The translations under genes and the position numbers were made by a program. From contig NZ_CANMTE010000002.1 of assembly GCF_947500795.1 (NCBI RefSeq), forward strand, positions 186,001 to 250,000: a DNA stretch of 64,000 nt, in the 5' to 3' direction. The DNA is from an uncultured Gelidibacter sp. Its GTDB lineage: Bacteria; Bacteroidota; Bacteroidia; Flavobacteriales; Flavobacteriaceae. The notes beneath the pieces are model-generated. The model was given only the letters and a program-made list of their open reading frames with translations. It did no database searches and was not told the origin of the DNA. Positions 41,684 to 52,477 of this stretch are shown here, in pieces (positions within the stretch are counted from its first letter, which is position 1; the number at the start of each line of letters is the position of its first letter).

Positions 41684-42871
41684 TTATTCCAAAATTGCAG
41701 CAATTCCCGGTAGCGTTTTACCTTCCAAGCTTTCTAACATGGCACCACCTCCGGTACTCACATAACTTACTTTATCTTCAAAGCCAAATTGTTTCACAGC
41801 AGAAACAGAGTCACCGCCACCTACAAGAGAAAAAGCACCGTTTTTAGTGGCTTCTGCGATTGAATTACCAAGTTCAATAGTACCGTTGGCAAAATTCTCC
41901 ATTTCAAAAACGCCTAATGGGCCGTTCCATAAAATGGTTTTGCTTTGTAGTACGACGTCATGGAAGTTTTTAATAGATTCTGGACCTGCGTCCAAACCTT
42001 GCCATCCATCAGGAATATCAGTTACTTTTACAATTTGCGTGTTGGCGTCATTACTGAACGCGTCAGCAGCCACAACATCTACAGGCAGGTGAACTTTAAC
42101 GTTTTTAGCTTCAGCCATTTTTAAAATTTCCAATGCCAATTCCATTTTGTCATCTTCACAAATAGAATCACCAACGCTGCCACCTTGCGCTTTAATGAAA
42201 GTAAAGGTCATTCCACCGCCAATTATTAAGTGGTCTACTTTATCTAATATATTCTCGATAATAGTGATTTTTGAAGACACTTTTGCACCACCAAGTACAG
42301 CTAAAACTGGTTTTTCACCAGATTCCATTACCTTATTGATACTTTCTATTTCTTGCGCTAATAAGTAGCCAAAACATTTCTTTTCTGGGAAAAATTGAGC
42401 AATAACCGCAGTTGAAGCGTGCGCTCTATGCGCTGTACCAAAGGCGTCATTGACATAAATGTCTCCAAGTTTAGATAACTTTTCTGCAAAATCCTTATCT
42501 CCTGCCTCTTCTTCCTTGAAAAATCTTAAATTTTCAAGCAATAGAATTTGGCCCGGTTGCAAATTATCTGCAGCAGCTTGCGCTTCTTCACCGATACAAT
42601 CTGAAACAAAAATGGTTTCTACACCAATAATTTGTTCCACGTTTTTTAAGATATGCTTTAATGAAAACTCTTCCTGAACACCTTTAGGTCGTCCTAAGTG
42701 TGACATTAAAATACAACTACCGCCATCTTCCAATATTTTGATAATCGTTGGTTTTGCTGCAGCAATTCTTGTATCATCCGTTACATTAAATTGCTCGTCC
42801 AAAGGCACATTAAAATCTACTCTAATAAGTGCTCTTTTATCTTTAAAATTGAAGTCGTTTAAGGTTTTCAT
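41684..42871 (-). CDS. pgk: Phosphoglycerate kinase
   Basis: [47 protein letters not shown]. Confidence 0.99.
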   Translation of the reverse strand: MKTLNDFNFKDKRALIRVDFNVPLDEQFNVTDDTRIAAAKPTIIKILEDGGSCILMSHLGRPKGVQEEFSLKHILKNVEQIIGVETIFVSDCIGEEAQAAADNLQPGQILLLENLRFFKEEEAGDKDFAEKLSKLGDIYVNDAFGTAHRAHASTAVIAQFFPEKKCFGYLLAQEIESINKVMESGEKPVLAVLGGAKVSSKITIIENILDKVDHLIIGGGMTFTFIKAQGGSVGDSICEDDKMELALEILKMAEAKNVKVHLPVDVVAADAFSNDANTQIVKVTDIPDGWQGLDAGPESIKNFHDVVLQSKTILWNGPLGVFEMENFANGTIELGNSIAEATKNGAFSLVGGGDSVSAVKQFGFEDKVSYVSTGGGAMLESLEGKTLPGIAAILE

Positions 42872-42992
42872 TGGTATTTCTTTTTTATAAAATGGAAACA
42901 AATGTAACTATTTCTAAAACGATAAAAAACGCAATCGTTTAGGAATTGGAATTCCAGCATCGTTAATGAAAAAAAATACATAGTTTTGTGCC

Positions 42993-44147
42993 ATGCAATT
43001 CAGTACTGTACTAGGACAAGAACACCTCAAAAATCATTTGACACAAAGTGTCGACAACGGACGCATTCCGCATGCACAATTGTTTGTAGGCCCGGAAGGT
43101 TCAGGGACATTATCAATGGCTATTGCCTATGCCCAATATATACTTTGCGGTAATAAAAATTCAGAAAATACAGGTGGCAATGAAAGTTGCAACTTAAAAT
43201 TTCAAAATTTTGGGCACCCAGATTTGCATTTTGCATTTCCGGTAGCGACTACAGAAAAGATTAAAAAACACCCTGTTTCAAGCCATTTTATGGAGGAATG
43301 GCGCCAATTACTCAAAGAGCAACCTTATGGGAATCTTTTTGATTGGTACCGCATTTTGGGCATTGAAAATAAACAAGGGCAAATTGGTGTTGATGAAGCT
43401 CTAAATATAGTTAAAGCTTTGTCGCTTAAATCTTATGAGGGTGGTTATAAAATCATGCTTATTTGGATGGCAGAAAAGATGAATACTTCTGCTGCCAACA
43501 AGCTTCTGAAGTTAATTGAAGAACCGCCTGCAAAAACTGTCTTTATTTTAATTGCGGAAGACGAAGCACAAATTATCAACACGATAAGATCCCGTTGCCA
43601 AGTGTTACATTTTCCACCTTTAGCGGAAGCCGTAATTATTGAAGCATTGCAAAAAAATTATCAACTGGATGAAGCAACAGCTACTAAAATAGCACATCAA
43701 TCTAATGGGAATTACAATAAAGCCTGCGATTTAGTCTACCAAGATTCTGAAGATCTTCAATTTGAAGAATGGTTTGTCTTTTGGATTAGAAGTGCATTTA
43801 AAGCGAAAGGCAATAAAACAGCCATTCATGATTTAATTAGCTGGAGTGAACAAATTGCTAAAACAGGTCGTGAAACACAAAAACAATTTTTACAATTCTG
43901 CCTCGATTTTTTCCGACAAGCGCTATTGATGAATTACAATGCCGATGCATTGGTGTTTATGGAGCCAAAAACGAAGAATTTCAAATTGGAAAATTTTGCG
44001 CCTTTCATCCACGAAGGCAATATCATGGACATCAGCAATGAACTTGAAGATGCCATTTATCATATAGAACGTAATGGAAATTCTAAAATCATTTTAACCG
44101 ATTTATCCATAAAACTCACAAGATTATTACATAAAAAAGCCAGTTAA
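42993..44147 (+). CDS. holB: DNA polymerase III subunit delta'
   Basis: LGQEHLKNHLTQSVDNGRIPHAQLFVGPEGSG, NTSAANKLLKLIEEPPAKTVFILIAE, TIRSRCQ. Confidence 0.9.
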   Translation: MQFSTVLGQEHLKNHLTQSVDNGRIPHAQLFVGPEGSGTLSMAIAYAQYILCGNKNSENTGGNESCNLKFQNFGHPDLHFAFPVATTEKIKKHPVSSHFMEEWRQLLKEQPYGNLFDWYRILGIENKQGQIGVDEALNIVKALSLKSYEGGYKIMLIWMAEKMNTSAANKLLKLIEEPPAKTVFILIAEDEAQIINTIRSRCQVLHFPPLAEAVIIEALQKNYQLDEATATKIAHQSNGNYNKACDLVYQDSEDLQFEEWFVFWIRSAFKAKGNKTAIHDLISWSEQIAKTGRETQKQFLQFCLDFFRQALLMNYNADALVFMEPKTKNFKLENFAPFIHEGNIMDISNELEDAIYHIERNGNSKIILTDLSIKLTRLLHKKAS

Positions 44148-44163
44148 ATAACTGGCTTTTTTT
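44132..44163 (+). terminator. Rho-independent terminator overlapping holB stop codon
   Basis: AAAAAAGCCAGTTA-AA-TAACTGGCTTTTTTT. Confidence 0.88.
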
Positions 44164-44225
44164 ATTCTTATAGAACGCTAAATGTAACTTGCATTCAGAA
44201 TTTCATCACTTCATTAACGTTGTCC

Positions 44226-44741
44226 TTAGTTCTTTTTAACTTCAGCATTAAGAGCTTCAAGAATCTCTTTAGTTAAGTCATTACTTTCTTTACCATACAT
44301 CACACTACCAGCTTCATTGCTACCTAAAATATAAGAGTAACCGTTCTTTTCGCCGTAATTCTTAACAAAGCTTCTTACATCTTTAATAAGGGTGTCAATT
44401 TGAGCTTGACTTTTAGATTGGATTTGTTGCTCTTCCATTTGAAATTGCTGTTGGAAACGTTGGTATTGTTGTGCCAAAGCTTGGTATTTCTCCTGAGAAC
44501 TTTTTTGAACCATTTTAGGATCGGCTGCTTGCATCTCTGCTGCTTGCGCTTGAAAAGATTGACCTATACTATCAACTTTTTTATTGAATGCATCTATTTC
44601 AACTTGAAACTTAGCTTCAATATCTTTCTTCTTTTGATAATCGTTAATCAATTTGCTGTTATCAACAAACCCAATTTTTGTTTGCTCTTGACATGATGAC
44701 AACATCACTAAAGTTAATAGAGCGATAAAACCTTTTTTCAT
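44226..44741 (-). CDS. OmpH/Skp family periplasmic protein with lipoprotein-type signal
   Basis: MKKGFIALLTLVMLSSCQEQTKIGFVDNSKLINDYQKKKDIEAKFQ; lipobox LSSC. Confidence 0.88.
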   Translation of the reverse strand: MKKGFIALLTLVMLSSCQEQTKIGFVDNSKLINDYQKKKDIEAKFQVEIDAFNKKVDSIGQSFQAQAAEMQAADPKMVQKSSQEKYQALAQQYQRFQQQFQMEEQQIQSKSQAQIDTLIKDVRSFVKNYGEKNGYSYILGSNEAGSVMYGKESNDLTKEILEALNAEVKKN

Positions 44742-44957
44742 TTTTATGTTTATTAGAATTTTGTGCAAATGTAGCAAAGTCAATGAGAAAATAATAAAAA
44801 TATGTGATATAGGTTTATTTAATGAGAACCGGATTACCTATTAATTATATCAATCAAAAACGGATTTATAGGAAAGAATTTAAGGCTGTTTTAAAAATTC
44901 TCAATATAAATTCCTTTATAAGCGATTGAAACGCTCTAAAAACGCCTTAAATTACGT

Positions 44958-45818
44958 TTAAGCCTTCTTTATGACGTAAATTAACGAGGAATACTCTCCA
45001 GAAGCACTTGCCTTCATATTTGAGCGCCATCCATTCCAAAAACCTTTAAAATAATTCATACGGCCCGATTTATATTTTTCAGAAAGCAAGCTGACGTAAA
45101 ACGCATCAAACTTCATTGGTAGAATTTCAACAACTTTCAAATCTACGGTTGTTGCCAATTTTGAAATCGCCTCCTGACTAAAATGCCAAAGATGTCTTGG
45201 CACATCATAAGCTGCCCAATACGCTTTATACATTTGCGCATCGTAACTTTTATAATTAGGAACAGCAATGATTAATGTGCCGTCAGCTTTAAGAAGATTT
45301 TTAAACGTCGACAAATGCTCATCAAGATTTGGCAAATGTTCCAATACATGCCAGAGTGTAATCACATCAAAACTGTCGGGTTCAAAATTGAAAAGTTTTT
45401 CCGTATTATAAACCGAGTTTTGCGTTTTTGAATTTGCTATGGCGCGCGCTTGATCATTTGGTTCAATCCCTGAAATTTTCCAACCGGCTTTGGCAGCTAC
45501 TTGTAAAAAATCGCCGGTACCACATCCTACATCGAGTAGCGATTTTGAATCTGTAACGACACTTTCAATGAGCTTTAATTTTCTTTTTAAAGCGATTCCT
45601 TTCACAAAGTGATAGGCCTTTTCAAATACATTTCGTTTGGCGTCCGTATGGGAAATATAATCTTCGCTTTTATAATATTCAGGTAATCGGTCTTCAGACG
45701 GTCTTGGAAAAGTTTCGAGCATTCCCAATTCTTCATTCAACAGCAATTCAAAATCCTCTCCAGAAACTGAATGATCTTTTACTTTTATATAGACTTTTTT
45801 CTGATTTGAATTGGACAC
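44958..45818 (-). CDS. Class I SAM-dependent methyltransferase
   Basis: SLLDVGCGTGDFLQVAAKAGWKISGIEP, VITLWHVLEHL; start uncertain (GTG at 45818, or ATG at 45911/45935). Confidence 0.9.
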   Translation of the reverse strand: MSNSNQKKVYIKVKDHSVSGEDFELLLNEELGMLETFPRPSEDRLPEYYKSEDYISHTDAKRNVFEKAYHFVKGIALKRKLKLIESVVTDSKSLLDVGCGTGDFLQVAAKAGWKISGIEPNDQARAIANSKTQNSVYNTEKLFNFEPDSFDVITLWHVLEHLPNLDEHLSTFKNLLKADGTLIIAVPNYKSYDAQMYKAYWAAYDVPRHLWHFSQEAISKLATTVDLKVVEILPMKFDAFYVSLLSEKYKSGRMNYFKGFWNGWRSNMKASASGEYSSLIYVIKKA

Positions 45819-46155
45819 GTTTATGTATTTAGGAGCTGAATGAGGAAGCGAATTTAAGAAATAGAATAGATTTTTAATAGCAGTTGATGAATACTTATTC
45901 AGAGAATACATTAAACACCTTCTCCCCTCTATCATCTCAAACTGTTTTTCAATTGGATATTTTAATATGAAGGATCACTAATATAAAATCAGAATGCATT
46001 AAAAACCACTTAAAATTTTCAAAGTGATTCAACACAATATACAATTCAAGCCGTTATTTTGACGAACTGCACTCTTCAATGTAATTCTAAATCGTATTAA
46101 AAAAAGTGAGATTTGCACATTCAATTTTATCAAAATCATCGCGCCTAAAAAACAA

Positions 46156-46195
46156 ATCACCTTACGTATTAGGATTCCCTAAACCGTAAGGTGAT
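46156..46195 (-). terminator. Long hairpin terminator downstream of mnmG
   Basis: ATCACCTTACG...CGTAAGGTGAT 11-bp stem with inner TTAGG-ATTC-CCTAA stem, TTGTTTTTT on minus strand. Confidence 0.8.
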
Positions 46196-46311
46196 GTTAT
46201 TTTTATATTGAAATCATACGATAAGAACTTCGAATTTTAACTTCCGTCCTTACGCATTTCAGAACAACAAAATGTATTACAGAACAGAATAATTCCGCAT
46301 TAAAAATCGTA

Positions 46312-46327
46312 CGTTCCACGTGGAACA
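46312..46327. promoter_or_regulatory. parS-like palindrome CGTTCCACGTGGAACA
   Basis: 14-bp perfect palindrome GTTCCACGTGGAAC, matches parS-type consensus; downstream flank of mnmG. Confidence 0.7.
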
Positions 46328-46346
46328 TCTGAATTCTATTTCTAAT

Positions 46347-48218
46347 TTATCTGCCCATATAAACTAAAAGCACCGAAACATCACTTGGCGAGACACCGCT
46401 AATACGAGATGCCTGCGAGATAGATCGCGGCTGTATTTTTTCTAATTTCTGACGTGCTTCAATACTCATAGATTTCAATTGAGAATAATCAAAATCGGCT
46501 GGAATTTTAAGATCTTCTAAACGATTTAATTTATCTGCATTATTCTTTTCCTTGTCAATATATCCAGAATATTTCACCTGAATTTCCGTCTGTTCTATAA
46601 TTTCCTTATCGAGATCATGTTCTTGAATGTACGATTCAACACTATCGATTTTACGAATATCATCCATTGAGATGTTCGGTCTTGCAAACACTTTAAACAA
46701 CTTCCCCGATTGATTTACCAAAGCCGAATCATTTGCTTCCAGAATCGGATTTATAGATACAGCAGATACGCTAGTGTTCTTAAAAAACTCAACAAAAGAT
46801 TCCGCTTTAGAATGCTTTTCTTCCATTCGTTTTAGTCGCTTTTCACCAACTAATCCAAGTTCATAACCTTTTGGCGTCAATCTTAAATCTGCATTATCTT
46901 GACGCAATAAGGTTCTATATTCAGCTCGTGATGTAAACATTCGGTACGGCTCTTCTGTACCTTTCGTAATCAAATCGTCAACCAATACACCAATATACGC
47001 TTCATTACGCTTTAAGATAAATTCATCTCTCTCCTGCACTTGAAGCGCTGCATTTATACCAGCCATCAAACCTTGAGAAGCCGCTTCTTCGTACCCCGTA
47101 GTTCCGTTAATCTGACCTGCAAAAAACAGACCTTTTACCAACTTCGTTTCTAAAGTATGCTTCAATTGTGTTGGCGGGAAATAATCATATTCTATAGCAT
47201 AACCAGGTCTGAAAAACTTCACTTTTTCAAAACCAACTACTGAGCGCAATGCTTTAAATTGAACATCTTCTGGAAGTGATGTAGAGAATCCATTCACATA
47301 TACTTCCACAGTATTCCAACCTTCAGGTTCTACAAATAATTGATGACGATCCTTTGTAGCAAAACGATTAATCTTATCCTCAATAGATGGGCAATATCTT
47401 GGTCCGGTACTTTGAATACGTCCATTAAACATAGGCGAACGATCAAAACCTTCGCGCAATAAATCATGCACTAACGGACTTGTATAACTCATATGACAAT
47501 CGCGTTGGTGTGTCAATGGTTTGGTTACATCAGAAAAGGAGAATTTCTCCGGCACAGCATCTCCAGGTTGCACCTCCATTCTAGAATAATCTAAAGAACG
47601 TCCATCAACTCTTGGAGGCGTTCCGGTTTTCATTCTACCAGATTCAAAACCTAATTGCACCAATTGTTCGGTTATTCCCGTAGCCGCTCTTTCACCTGCT
47701 CTACCACCACCAAAACTCTTATCACCAATATGGATTAATCCGTTCAAAAACGTACCATTTGTAAGTACAACAGATTTCGCTTTGATCTCTAATCCTAAAG
47801 AGGTTTTTACACCAACAACCTGATCGTTTTTAACAATCAAACCCGAAACCATATCCTGATAAAAATCAAGATTAGGCGTTCGCTCCAACATCAATCTCCA
47901 GTCTTCAGCAAAACGCATACGGTCACTTTGCACCCGCGGACTCCACATAGCAGGGCCTTTGGATTTATTAAGCATTTTAAACTGAATAGCCGACGTATCA
48001 CTCACAATTCCACTATAACCACCAAGCGCATCAATTTCGCGCACAATTTGCCCTTTCGCAATTCCACCCATAGCAGGATTACAGGACATTTGTGCAATAT
48101 TCTGAAGATTCATAGTGATTAAAAGCGTAGCACTTCCCATGTTGGCAGCAGCAGCAGCAGCTTCACTACCCGCATGACCTCCACCAACAACAATCACATC
48201 ATATTCGTTTTCAAACAT
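46347..48218 (-). CDS. mnmG: tRNA uridine-5-carboxymethylaminomethyl(34) synthesis enzyme
   Basis: YDVIVVGGGHAGSEAAAAAANMG, CNPAMGGIAKGQIVREIDALGG, GQINGTTGYEEAASQGL. Confidence 0.99.
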   Translation of the reverse strand: MFENEYDVIVVGGGHAGSEAAAAAANMGSATLLITMNLQNIAQMSCNPAMGGIAKGQIVREIDALGGYSGIVSDTSAIQFKMLNKSKGPAMWSPRVQSDRMRFAEDWRLMLERTPNLDFYQDMVSGLIVKNDQVVGVKTSLGLEIKAKSVVLTNGTFLNGLIHIGDKSFGGGRAGERAATGITEQLVQLGFESGRMKTGTPPRVDGRSLDYSRMEVQPGDAVPEKFSFSDVTKPLTHQRDCHMSYTSPLVHDLLREGFDRSPMFNGRIQSTGPRYCPSIEDKINRFATKDRHQLFVEPEGWNTVEVYVNGFSTSLPEDVQFKALRSVVGFEKVKFFRPGYAIEYDYFPPTQLKHTLETKLVKGLFFAGQINGTTGYEEAASQGLMAGINAALQVQERDEFILKRNEAYIGVLVDDLITKGTEEPYRMFTSRAEYRTLLRQDNADLRLTPKGYELGLVGEKRLKRMEEKHSKAESFVEFFKNTSVSAVSINPILEANDSALVNQSGKLFKVFARPNISMDDIRKIDSVESYIQEHDLDKEIIEQTEIQVKYSGYIDKEKNNADKLNRLEDLKIPADFDYSQLKSMSIEARQKLEKIQPRSISQASRISGVSPSDVSVLLVYMGR

Positions 48219-48242
48219 AGTTTGTAAATTTTAATTCTTAAA

Positions 48243-48258
48243 TGTTCCACGTGGAACA
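48243..48258. promoter_or_regulatory. parS-like palindrome TGTTCCACGTGGAACA
   Basis: Perfect 16-bp palindrome in mnmG upstream spacer. Confidence 0.75.
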
Positions 48259-48366
48259 CTACCCGTTTTAACCTCCAAATCAACTTTAAATTTAGAAACC
48301 CAAATTGCAGCCCTTGTCAAAAAGGTCAAAATAAAAGTTTGCAAATATACGTTGATTCACTGAAAC

Positions 48367-48777
48367 TTAGCCCAATTGGGAGATGTAGAAATTTTCTTTC
48401 GAGCGCATCTGAGCCTCGTCTTCTTCCGTTTTATCCTTATATCCACAGTAATGAAGTACGCCATGAATCATCACTCGGCTTAATTCATTATCAAAACTTA
48501 CACCAAATTCCTCAGCATTCTCCTTAACACGCTCGATAGAAATATACACATCGCCGTTAATTTGTTTGCCCATAGTGTAGTCAAAACTGATGATATCAGT
48601 TAACGTATCATGCTCCAAAAACTGAATGTTCAATTCCAAAAGATAGGCGTCATCGCAAAAAATATAATTGATTTCCCCCTCATTAAATCCTTCATTCTTG
48701 ATAGCACCTGCAATCCAATCAGACAATGCAAGTTCGTTTTCTAATTGAAATTCTGTTTCGTAGTTAAAGCTGATCAT
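48367..48777 (-). CDS. ybeY: rRNA maturation RNase YbeY
   Basis: MIHGVLHYCGYKD zinc-binding motif. Confidence 0.97.
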   Translation of the reverse strand: MISFNYETEFQLENELALSDWIAGAIKNEGFNEGEINYIFCDDAYLLELNIQFLEHDTLTDIISFDYTMGKQINGDVYISIERVKENAEEFGVSFDNELSRVMIHGVLHYCGYKDKTEEDEAQMRSKENFYISQLG

Positions 48778-51700
48778 TCTCTTTTTTAAAATAGTCTTGA
48801 ACCTTTTTCTTGTAAAGTTGCTGCAAAGGTAATGCTTGCCTATTTAATATTTCAGTAGTATTAAAATATTCTTTAGCCGTCGGAATCTGATTATTGGTCG
48901 TATTATCAAACTGCCTCCTATTGGTATTGGACTCTCGCTTTTGCTCTTCACCCTGTAAAAACGTCGCGTTTTCAAGTTTAAGCAATTGGTGTTGCAAATT
49001 CATCATCCGTTGTAAGGTTTGATTCGTAAACCCCTTATTTATGAGATCAGATTCTATGCTTTCCATTTGCTTAAGGAGTTGCGTGCCTTGGGCATTGTTC
49101 CCTAATTCACGCAGTTTTTCTTCTAAGGCTTGACGCAATTTTTGCTGCTCTTGATAGATACGATAAAGCTCACCATTCAGACTTTCAGAAGAGCCCTCAC
49201 CAGTACCATCACCCTCTCCAATAGAGCCTTCTTTACCACCTTGACCTGATTTACCTTCGCCCTCTTTTCCATCCTTACCCTCACCTTCCTTACCACCTTC
49301 GCCATCTTTAGATTTGCCCGTATTAGCCTTTTTAAGACCTTCTTCCATCTGTTTGTTGAGTTCCTCCTGACTCATGATGATATCGGGCAATTGCATACCG
49401 CCACCGCCGCCTCCCTGACCTTGTCCTTTTCCCGACCCTTCTCCTTGTCCTGGATTCATTTCCGATTCCATATTATCAAGAATATCACTCAAAAAACTAG
49501 CAAGATCATCCGTTGCAGTAATCGTGTATTGTTGCGTTGCCACACCTTGGTATAACATGTTTTCTGACAGTTGGCCCATGGACTTATCAATATTGAAGAA
49601 CACCTCCGTGATTTTCGTATTCACGTCCTCTGACAGTTTGGGTTGTCGCAATGATAATGCAAAAAGACTGTCGTCTATATGCTCAAAATGTTCTCTTAAA
49701 CTGCTTTGCTTACGCAGGAATTTGCCATATTGATTATGGTTGATGTGAATACTTTTAAATTGTTTCATCAAGGCTTCCTGATCAAAAGAAAATAACACCA
49801 AATTATCCAAAATCTGACGTAACATAGCGGCATCTTCCTGTAACTGCTCCTTTCCTCCACCCATCATAGATTGCGCCATTTTAGCACTCATCTGTTTCAT
49901 TTTCTTTGAAGCATCTTGTTGCTTTTTTTGCGCATCTTTTTGTTTCTGTTCAGCACCCTTCTGATCATTTTTCTTCTCAGAAGCTTCTTTCTTTTCAAGT
50001 TGGTCAGAGGCTTCCTGCTGATCATTTTTGATTTCATTTTCTGTAGCAGGATCTTGCGGCACATCCATCGGTTTACGTAAAGCTTCGTTTTCTTTTTGAA
50101 GTTCCTTCAATTCTTTTTGAAAATCCTCAAATTGTTTATTGAGCTCATCCTGCTTTTCCTTGGTATTGGAATCCTTATCTTCCTTTGACAACTGCTCCTG
50201 ATCTTCCGCTAATTTTTCAAGCTCCTGTTGTAATTTTTCTGTCTTCTTTGCCACATAATAACGCTTGGTCAACTCTAACAGTTGCTGTAACCTTTTTTGT
50301 TTATTTTTATTCTGTTTTGCCAACTGATCCAACCTTTCAGTCAGCTCCTCTTTTTGGATTTTATCTTGAATTTTCTCAAGCTCCTTTAAAAGTTTTTCAT
50401 CCTTTTTAAGTTGCTCTTCATTATCTTTTAATCGTTCTTTCAAATCTTCCTTAAAAGGATCTTTTTCAGTAGTGTCCTTTTGAAAATTCTCAAGGTTTTC
50501 TTTAAGGCGCTTATTGAAATTCTGCATCATTTCCTCCTGCTGTTTCTGACGCTTCATAAAATTCTCAAGCTTCTTTTTATCGCTAAAATTGAGTTGCTCC
50601 TTTTCCTTTTGTGTTTTTGACAACTCCTCCAATTGCTTATCCTGAAGCTTTAACTTATCTAATGATTTGTCTAAATCTTTTATGGTTTCACTTTGTTCCT
50701 GCAATTGCTTGCGCTCTTCCTCGCCTTTCGTCAACTTTCGATAGGTAAACACACTACTTTTAACGGATTTGTGGTTGTGAATAGCATCATTATCAAACAC
50801 TTGGAAGTACAATTCGTAATTAACACCTTCCTCCAATTCTAAATTATTTGGAAAAGCAGTGATAAATTCAGTAAAATTTGATGTGCTGATAGGAATAGAT
50901 TCCATCTTCGTATCAGCTTCATTTTCCGAGTTATAATACATCAATTGCAGCTTACTTAAACCATAATCATCACTCGCTTGGCCATAGAAATAAAGCGTTT
51001 GCTGGTCAATAGTATCTCTTTCAACCTTTACATTAAGTTCAGGATAACCATCCTTAATCACCTGAATACTATATGCGAGATTCTCATAATCTTTAAGCGA
51101 TGCATTACTTGTAACGATAGTATAATCCAAACGTGAAAACACCCGTTTAGAGGCTTCAAAATGGCCAGCGCTTTTCTTTTCAAAACCTACAGTATCATTG
51201 GCATACATGACCACTTGATCCGTAGAACGGGTTTTGATTTTCCAAGTGATATTGGTTCCTTCAGGAATCGTAGTATTCCCAGTACTTTTCAAAACTTCAT
51301 CCGCCCTATTGGTATACGCCGGATAATCTAAAACCATTTCAAAATTGACCAAAGTAGGTACCATCACCACGTTTAACTGATACGGTTTTGAGACGACTTC
51401 ATTCGCAGATAGTGTAAATGTAACGGCATCTTTTATCTGCGGAAACACATATTCAAAAGTACCCGGAGTGGATTGTCTTAAAAAATAGGTTTCGCCAGCG
51501 TAATGAATCTGCGCGTTCTCAGGAACAATTTTTCCGGCAGTTTTCACGACCAATTTATAATCTTTATTTTCTACAGCTTGCAAATCGTCATTCACCACAA
51601 AAAATTGAAAAGGAGCCGGTGGCTCGTAAGCCGTTTTATAATTCACTACGCGTTCGTAGCTATCACTAAACCAATTGAAATGTCCAGTTAAAAATGTCAA

Positions 51701-52192
51701 TAATAAGATTGCGACAGGAATGGCAGCATATTTTAAGTAAGCGACGTTTTTTCTAAAATTAACGGCTCTTTTAAAAGGGATGGGTTGCAATTCGGCCGAT
51801 TTCTGTTCGATGCTGGCCAATAATAATTCTGATTGTTCTGTGTTTCTTTGCAGTTGCAGTACATTCAGTAATTTATCGCTCACCTCAGGAAAATGTTTTC
51901 CTATTATTTTTGAAGCTTCATCGTAGTTAATCCCTTTTTGAAGTTTGAACAGTTTTGATAATGGCCACAATATAAATCGCACAAACAGTCCTACTTCTAC
52001 CGCCACAAAAACCCAAAATAAAATGGTTCTGGCCGTTGGATTCAACCACAAAACATATTCAATAAACAAGGTTATCAAAAAATAGAGCAACCCAATAGCG
52101 AAAAACAGAATACTGCCTTTTAGCAATTCATTGGTATAATACCGCCTGATAAATTGCTCAAGTTTATTCTGTATGTTCTTGAAATTGTTCAT
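48764..52192 (-). CDS. DUF4175-like large membrane-anchored coiled-coil protein
   Basis: N-terminal TMs, long Q/E/K coiled coil, Gly-rich GQGEGSGKGQGQGGGGGG linker; 1142 aa. Confidence 0.85.
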   Translation of the reverse strand: MNNFKNIQNKLEQFIRRYYTNELLKGSILFFAIGLLYFLITLFIEYVLWLNPTARTILFWVFVAVEVGLFVRFILWPLSKLFKLQKGINYDEASKIIGKHFPEVSDKLLNVLQLQRNTEQSELLLASIEQKSAELQPIPFKRAVNFRKNVAYLKYAAIPVAILLLTFLTGHFNWFSDSYERVVNYKTAYEPPAPFQFFVVNDDLQAVENKDYKLVVKTAGKIVPENAQIHYAGETYFLRQSTPGTFEYVFPQIKDAVTFTLSANEVVSKPYQLNVVMVPTLVNFEMVLDYPAYTNRADEVLKSTGNTTIPEGTNITWKIKTRSTDQVVMYANDTVGFEKKSAGHFEASKRVFSRLDYTIVTSNASLKDYENLAYSIQVIKDGYPELNVKVERDTIDQQTLYFYGQASDDYGLSKLQLMYYNSENEADTKMESIPISTSNFTEFITAFPNNLELEEGVNYELYFQVFDNDAIHNHKSVKSSVFTYRKLTKGEEERKQLQEQSETIKDLDKSLDKLKLQDKQLEELSKTQKEKEQLNFSDKKKLENFMKRQKQQEEMMQNFNKRLKENLENFQKDTTEKDPFKEDLKERLKDNEEQLKKDEKLLKELEKIQDKIQKEELTERLDQLAKQNKNKQKRLQQLLELTKRYYVAKKTEKLQQELEKLAEDQEQLSKEDKDSNTKEKQDELNKQFEDFQKELKELQKENEALRKPMDVPQDPATENEIKNDQQEASDQLEKKEASEKKNDQKGAEQKQKDAQKKQQDASKKMKQMSAKMAQSMMGGGKEQLQEDAAMLRQILDNLVLFSFDQEALMKQFKSIHINHNQYGKFLRKQSSLREHFEHIDDSLFALSLRQPKLSEDVNTKITEVFFNIDKSMGQLSENMLYQGVATQQYTITATDDLASFLSDILDNMESEMNPGQGEGSGKGQGQGGGGGGMQLPDIIMSQEELNKQMEEGLKKANTGKSKDGEGGKEGEGKDGKEGEGKSGQGGKEGSIGEGDGTGEGSSESLNGELYRIYQEQQKLRQALEEKLRELGNNAQGTQLLKQMESIESDLINKGFTNQTLQRMMNLQHQLLKLENATFLQGEEQKRESNTNRRQFDNTTNNQIPTAKEYFNTTEILNRQALPLQQLYKKKVQDYFKKENDQL

Positions 52193-52477
52193 AAATGGTT
52201 TAGAAGCACTGACTATATAACCTACTAAATTACAATTTTATTTTAAGCTAAAATTCCCCTTGAGAGATAAGCTGCTGTTAATTAAATTCAGGTTTGGAAT
52301 GTTTTGTACTAAAAGAGACGTTTTACAAATCGAAATTTTAAATTTATTCACATGCCTATGTTAGCTTTCATCAATTGAGACCAATTTTAGGATTATACAC
52401 TTTTGGACTCTAAACCTGCCTCGAATCTTCCGGATTGCATTTGAAAAATCTATCTTTGTATTCTTAAATTAAACAAA

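Noticed and set aside
46156-46195. Long bulged hairpin first considered as a riboswitch or small RNA
   Set aside because: Position after mnmG with a T-tract on the minus strand fits a plain terminator
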